Shown here: positions 58,739-64,000 of the stretch, in pieces
Layout of the letters: the number at the start of each line of letters is the position of its first letter
Position numbering within the stretch: position 1 is the stretch's first letter
NCBI GenBank assembly: GCA_021292105.1
Contig: CM037861.1
Location: 59,937,245-60,001,244 of the forward strand
Length of the DNA stretch: 64,000 nucleotides
Source: Anadara kagoshimensis
Lineage: Eukaryota; Mollusca; Bivalvia; Arcoida; Arcidae
Reading direction: 5' to 3'
Position numbers and translations under genes: made by a program
The notes under the pieces: model-generated
What the model was told of the DNA's origin: nothing
Seen by the model: the letters and a program-made list of their open reading frames with translations, nothing else
Database searches by the model: none

Positions 58739-60235
58739 AACATGTTTTGCAAAATATACTACCATATCCAATTACACAGTCTGATTAATTGGTAATATTT
58801 GTCAATTGACATGTCTCACATTTTACATCCTTTGTGATATTTGACTTTCTACATTAAATAAGTGTTTAATCAGTGTCTCAAAGTTATGTCAATCATGAAA
58901 CAACCTTTTTGAACGTCAAAAATTTAAATTCGAAAAACCAATAGTTACTGAGAACATTATGCAATATCTGACAATTATTTTTACATTACATGCATTCGTT
59001 GATATTTTCCATAGAAACGTTAAACAAAATGGAACGTTCTATTTATCTTGAGAATTACCAAATTCTTATACAAGAAATATAAATTAAACGATGCAATCTA
59101 AATTTTAGATTTTTTTATATTGAAATCAGGAATAAATATGTCCCAGGAGCAGCATCGAAAAGCTAATTAAATGCAATATAAAATTTATATTACCACTGAT
59201 TAACTGCAGTTGCTGATCGATTTGGCTCCTACAAATATTTTACGTTACAATCTAAAAGCTAAGAATCTGCTAAAATATCTTTGCATTCTATTAGTTAAAG
59301 AAATACATCTTATAATGGAATGAATTATTCTTCGTGTGAAAAAAAATGTAAAACCAACCACAAACACAACAACGCATCTTCAATCAAAAATTTAAAAAGC
59401 AAAGTGAACAGCCTGAAAACTAAAAAATTAGTTAGAATACGTGACCTCCTAGTGGAGAAGTGAGCCAATGAGAATGAAAAGAATATTGAAATATGACCTG
59501 TGAAATATAACATGTACATAAATATTTAAATTTGGATACAGAGCCACAAACACTGCCAACAATACTGTAATGTTGTTTAATTAATTCTTTTTTGTAAACC
59601 TAATAAATATAATTGACCTAAAAGAATTTCTAAGTTTAAGAGGTATATTTCAAAACTAAATAAAAAGACATAAAACAAATTTTGAGCGATCTGCTCTAGT
59701 AATGTAAAGGACATTATTTTTCAATAATTTAGCAACCATAATATGAAAATAAGCATCTTATATTCATCGAATTGCACTTTATGCAACGATCGTAGTCTGT
59801 AGGCTTCTGAAATCAAAAGGCCAGCTCAGTATTCGACTTTGTTCTGATTAACAGCCTATAAATATTGTTTCTAATAGTGTGATCTTTATCTTTAAGCTTT
59901 TATTAAAACGTCTAAATGCGATTAGGTATTTAACAAAAACATAACATATTGACCTATATCTTTCGACGCAGAAACATAATTTGGAAATACTGTCTGAACG
60001 GGAAGATTATATAATATCAAAGATATTTAGAGTATTTTAAATTTTTATCAGAGATAAGCAACAAAGATAAAGTTAACTCAAACGATTAATTGTTGTCGGT
60101 TGAGATCGTGATATGGAAATAGGATTTTCGAAATGGTATGATTTTTTTCGATAAGCATGGTGTTATAGGGTCATTAAAAATTAACTTACGTAACGCAACT
60201 AAATTGATTTCAGAATTGAATTTCTTTTATCTAAT

Positions 60236-60720
60236 AAAAAACAAACTTTCATATCATGTCCAAATCACAATCCTAAAGCAGACTAAAAACATTGATTCTA
60301 ACCTGGCAAAAAGGTAAAAACGCGAACTACCACCAGGAACGTGGGGTTTGCTGCTTCGGAATGATACACCCTTATTGGGCCAGCAACACCCGCCCTATGT
60401 GTAATTAAAATTGAGATTAAAAGAAACATGGAAATATGGAACATCAAATATTTCCTAGGTGATTTTGGATTCAGAGACAACGTAATTGTAACGGCCAATA
60501 ATTTTTAAGCATAATCTGAAATAACCCTTGCTTTAACAATTTACATTGTATTTGTAAGCAGCTTTTTTTTTGTTGAATAAACTTTTCCGTTGAGGGAACA
60601 GTTTCTATCGTATTAATTCTGAAACAAATACACCATAAACAGGAGATGCATGTTTATTGCTGCATAGAAAAAATGTTGCTGATAGAAAAATTTAAGTCAT
60701 CACGTTTGTCAAAAACTTCT
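60236..60720 (-). pseudogene. RT-family copy, minus half of the ancestral head-to-head pair (unit 3)
   Basis: Reverse-sense terminus ('aataaaaaacaaactttcat', 'atgtccaaatcacaatccta'), 3' UTR and coding end, up to 'aagtcatcacgtttgtcaaa' (the YDKRDD region). It is better preserved in extent than the unit 1 copy and shows no open frame of note. Confidence 0.8.
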
Positions 60721-60754
60721 TCATTTTTTCAAGAAATATATTCATGTTGTAGTT

Positions 60755-60915
60755 TTGTTTTCTGGTTTTATGACAGTATCCATAATTATCTTGGCTATTT
60801 CGACGTCTAATAGTTCAATGTTGCTTTCATTCATATTTCTTGAACAGGTGATTTTACATTGCATTTACGAATGTGATCTGAAAATAGATCGGTATGATTG
60901 TAGTTGATTTATCTG
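60755..60915 (+). pseudogene. RT-family copy, plus half of the ancestral head-to-head pair (unit 3)
   Basis: 'gttttatgacagtatccata', 'attatcttggctatttcgac', 'gtctaatagttcaatgttgc', 'tttcattcat', then an internal deletion of most of the UTR, then 'gaatgtgatctgaaaataga', 'tcggtatgattgtagttgat'. It begins about 35 bp after the minus half ends, so the pair faces outward as at 55.1 kb. Confidence 0.7.
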
Positions 60916-61779
60916 AGATTATTGTACTGTTTTACTTTCTAGCATTTTACATTAAAATTAGTGCTTGTTTGATTTGAATATGCATGCCATTCTTTTTAAA
61001 GTTCTTTTTTACTTTCTATTGTTTGTGGTTCTAGTGTAATTGCTGTAACTTGAAAATGATGATTTTATACCCAAGTAATGATTTGTCTTCATATTATTAT
61101 AAGATAAGATAGTTTGTTGTACAAAGGATTAATGTCAAGAGGTTGAAAATAAGCAAACAAGATACTTGGAATTAAATCATTTAAATGAAGATTTAAACAA
61201 ATTAAAAGTAATAAGATTCCTTAATTAAAATACATGGGCTTCTGATGATTTAAACAATGACAAGATTGTATTCGTGTGCTTTCAAGACTTACAACAATAA
61301 TTAAATCAATTGTTTTTTCTAATCTGAGTAACATACTGCTAGAACCACAATCGACAATTTATATTCTATATTAAAATATTTAATGTTAACTGTATAATGC
61401 ACGACATTCAAATAAGTAAAATGATCTTTTTTCAAGCATACCACAATGAATAGTCAATGGGAACCTTTCTTATTTGTCAATTTTACGGTTTGTAAATCCT
61501 GAGTGTTTGACTACAAAACATATTTATCTTATCAATATTATAAATCTTGAAACCACTTTAACCACAATACAGGGTTCTATGTTATAATTGTTTCGTGTGT
61601 CCATGCATAGCAAGTGTCTGTTTACTTTTGCGACTAGAAATGTTTGTATTGTCTTATCTTCTTAATTTATATTTTTTTAGATTTTTTAATGTTATTTATA
61701 ATCACCTTAAGGATATTGACATTTGTTATTTTGTGAATTTTGTATCAAAAACGTTTACAATCAACAAAGTAAAGAAAAA

Positions 61780-61990
61780 TGACGACTGAAAAAAAGGTTA
61801 AACACGTCGATTCCAACCATGTAATGAGTGGGGATGCTCGGGAGGGAAAATCGCCTCATGTTTAGCTAGTTTCATCTGCCACGTGTGAAATCAAAATTGT
61901 AAAAGACTTAGGAATCATTCGACGTCAAATATCCATCATGCGTTACTGTTACATACGAACATGAATGCTGTGACAGCTATCAAATGTTTC
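61780..61990 (-). mobile_element. Ancient RT-family 3' region, unit 3
   Basis: 'gactgaaaaaaaggttaaac', 'acgtcgattccaaccatgta', 'ggggatgctcgggagggaaa', 'atcgcctcatgtttagctag', 'tctgccacgtgtgaaatcaa', 'attcgacgtcaaatatccat'. This copy shows the family identity of the 47.96- and 53.39-kb insertions most clearly. Confidence 0.75.
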
Positions 61991-62984
61991 GATATCTAGT
62001 TAATATCAACATAATCTTTACTAGCTTGAAAATATCTAGAATGGCATAATTGCTATTCATCCTAAATGATACATTTCTAGTATAAAACTAAGTTTTTATT
62101 GAATACAAAATGAAAAAATATGTAATGCCACACTATAAAATTCTCTTTTAAATATGTATAAAATTTGTGCTTGATATTAAATCTCCGGAAATTTCCTACG
62201 GCATAATAGTCGCTTTCTTTATTATTTTGTTTTTGATTTTGATGGTAATGATGTGTGTATTACCATGGTAGCCGACATATAACAAAAAATTTAAATTTTT
62301 TCTTTATAACTCGTTGTCTGTATTTTTCTAAACCTGTGCGTCTAGATTACTTAAGATTAGATCACTAAAAATTATTTATACGTATAGCATCTGATCACTT
62401 CATATTTCGAGAACTGACAGTTGAAATGGGAACAAGAAATCAAATATACCATTTGAGTAGATATGCAAAATCTACTGATTATTATAAGCATAGCGAGATA
62501 TCTATTTCGAATTAGAAGTGAAAAGTCTTCCCCTTGGAAAAAGATACTTGCAATGTCTGGTAATATATCGCTTTGATTCATTCACTTTAAATGACCTGTA
62601 TTGGAATACTTTGTGTACACAAATTACAGAGATTAAGAGACATATATAAGTACTTAAACCACATGTCATGCCATATAATAAGTAGCTTTATAATAAATAA
62701 TTTTGATTTATTGTTGCTTTTGATAATGACAAACACATCGACCTCTGCTGTTTTATAACGTCCAATGTCAATAATATATATATATGTATATTAAAATAAC
62801 TCATATATATCATTGTGAATAAAAATTGGTCGATAACGTTTTTATTCTAAATCGATTTTAATTTTGACATTCGCGTAATTTAGATTTTAAACAAATATTA
62901 AATGTTAATGACAGGATCAATCGACGCATTTACAAACATAATATCATAGGAACGTGTAATGACAGATCCAAGATAACAAACACG

Positions 62985-63115
62985 CGAACACTACCGATCA
63001 TGACAGACAGGTGTAGATAGCTAAACAGGGGAAGTCTACCTGTTTGACGTAAATTAGTTTTAAAATTACTTTTTGCATAATGTTAGCATTTCAAAAATAG
63101 ACTTATGTTTGTTGT
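62985..63115 (+). mobile_element. Ancient RT-family 3' region, unit 3, plus strand
   Basis: 'gatcatgacagacaggtgta', 'gatagctaaacaggggaagt', 'ctacctgtttgacg', 'agacttatgtttgttg'. About 40 bp are deleted relative to unit 1. Confidence 0.55.
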
Positions 63116-63210
63116 CATTTAGACTTAACACAACACTGTGTGTGGCAAACTGTTAGCTTGGTAACCCATATCGGCATAGCAAATAGCTTCATTGAAGGTG
63201 ATAGAGAATA

Positions 63211-64000
63211 AAATATTGGTTAACTAAATAATGAAATATGTCCATAAATATTTACATCTATATACAAATTAATTCTTGTACAGAGGCGTTCTATAATTAA
63301 ATTACACAAAAGTCATGTCAGCTGTAAAAAAGGAATTACAGTGAATGACATTCCTTGACATCTGAAATTGTGTCACATAATCTGCAGTTGCACTTGTTCA
63401 GTGTTTCGTCTTCGAATATCATCTAAGCTAAACAAAATAAGCTTACTAGTAGCAAAGTGGCCCAAAATAAGATTAATCAGTCGATTATATTTTACTGTTG
63501 AAAATCAATTCTAATTTGTTCGAGACATGCTGCTGGTCCAATATTAAATATAAAAAGCACAATAAAGAAGATGAGGATGTGAGCAATTTTAACATTTACC
63601 GTTTACATCTCCATATATCTATTCAAGGAGAATCAAATTGCATCAAATGAAATTTTTGATAGCACTTTAGTCGTCGTTCCCTCTATATCTAGTAGTTTTG
63701 ATATCTTCAATGTTAATGAGGTTCACGAAAGTAACAAGAAATTGAATTAAAAATATGTTTGTATCAAGAAAGTTCGTGTTAATGCTCGGATAAAACAATC
63801 ACTGATGACATCTTAATATGTTGAATTCTAAACAGTGTAAAGTAGCAATGTTTTATTTATATCAAATTGTCTGATGTTATCTTACTGGCTTATATTTTAA
63901 GTAGTATTTCTTTCAATACTATATTTCTCTATATTTACCTTATATAAATAATTTGAGTTGAGTTGTTTTTGGGAACAAAGGGTTTTTTTAAACCACAGAC
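63211..64000. other. Intergenic DNA beyond the triplication, nothing recognised
   Basis: No match to units 1 or 2 was seen past about 63210, and no gene or repeat is supported. Confidence 0.5.

Larger units (their letters stand above)
57190..63210 (+). repeat. Tandem segmental duplication, unit 3
   Basis: Starts with 'aggtgcacagggtcaataag' (57239; unit 1 'ggaggcacagggtcattaaa' near 43990). It is interrupted by private insertions (57386-58490), resumes at 'gattgtcatcagaaaatgac' (58495; unit 1 near 44114), and continues with 'tctgattaattggtaatatt' (58781), 'gccatggtagcag'-like 'accatggtagccgacatata' (62262) and 'aacccatatcggcatagcaa' (63164). Homology fades at about 63210. Offsets to unit 2 are about 8.3 kb. 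Confidence 0.85.

Overview
This window looks like AT-rich, gene-poor, repeat-dense DNA from a metazoan nucleus, most probably a bivalve or other mollusc. That assignment is inference. It rests on the tRNA-derived SINE types, the palindromic MITE-like elements, the hammerhead-ribozyme repeat and the spliceosomal-genome style of sequence, not on any species-specific gene. I found no host protein-coding exon I could defend, no rRNA and no intact tRNA gene. Most open reading frames are under 100 codons and look like chance openings in AT-rich DNA. The only recognisable protein sequence is reverse transcriptase (RT) from one retroelement family.

That family, called here the 'RT family', is Penelope-like by its motifs: GIPMGTNCAP, YIDD and a long conserved C-terminus ending in DIFDVS. 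It runs through the whole window as about 30 copies. Nearly all are 5'-truncated and share the same roughly 200-bp 3' region. That region has a GGTGCT/AGCACC stem-loop and ends in TATGTTTGTTTTTGATT. Copies occur singly (6.8, 15.4, 17.1, 19.9, 22.9, 27.5, 57.8 kb), in direct tandem (18.06/18.19 kb), tail to tail (39.8/39.9 kb) and head to head with both 3' ends facing outward (55.1-56.7 kb, 60.2-60.9 kb and a miniature at 21.6 kb).

Layout. 1-2.2 kb: nothing recognised. 2.2-5.1 kb: a degenerate block repeated about five times. 6.8-13.2 kb: an RT-family remnant, two adjacent SINE-like copies, a long inverted repeat, a MITE and two SINEs of one family in opposite orientation. 13.2-23.1 kb: sparse, with RT-family termini. 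23.5-25.2 kb: a duplicated segment of about 0.7 kb carrying an RT-family end. 25.4-32 kb: sparse, with one divergent RT-family copy. 32.2-35.2 kb: duplicated blocks and small elements with GTGACCTAAT ends. 35-39 kb: a hairpin, a second copy of the 10.4-kb MITE and short direct repeats. 39.2-40.0 kb: a tandem dimer of an approximately 371-bp repeat with a complete type I hammerhead ribozyme, running directly into RT-family termini. 40-43.9 kb: little. 43.9-63.2 kb: a three-copy tandem segmental duplication (period about 6-8 kb) that accounts for almost the last third of the window. Insertions present in only one unit (a nested RT copy at 46.0 kb, a SINE-in-MITE at 51.8-52.8 kb, a head-to-head RT pair at 55.1 kb) give filled/empty-site comparisons and a relative chronology.

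The strongest leads are the hammerhead-bearing tandem repeat (retrozyme-like, or a Penelope pseudo-LTR) and the recurrent head-to-head retroelement inserts, which suggest cDNA priming from both ends of one break.
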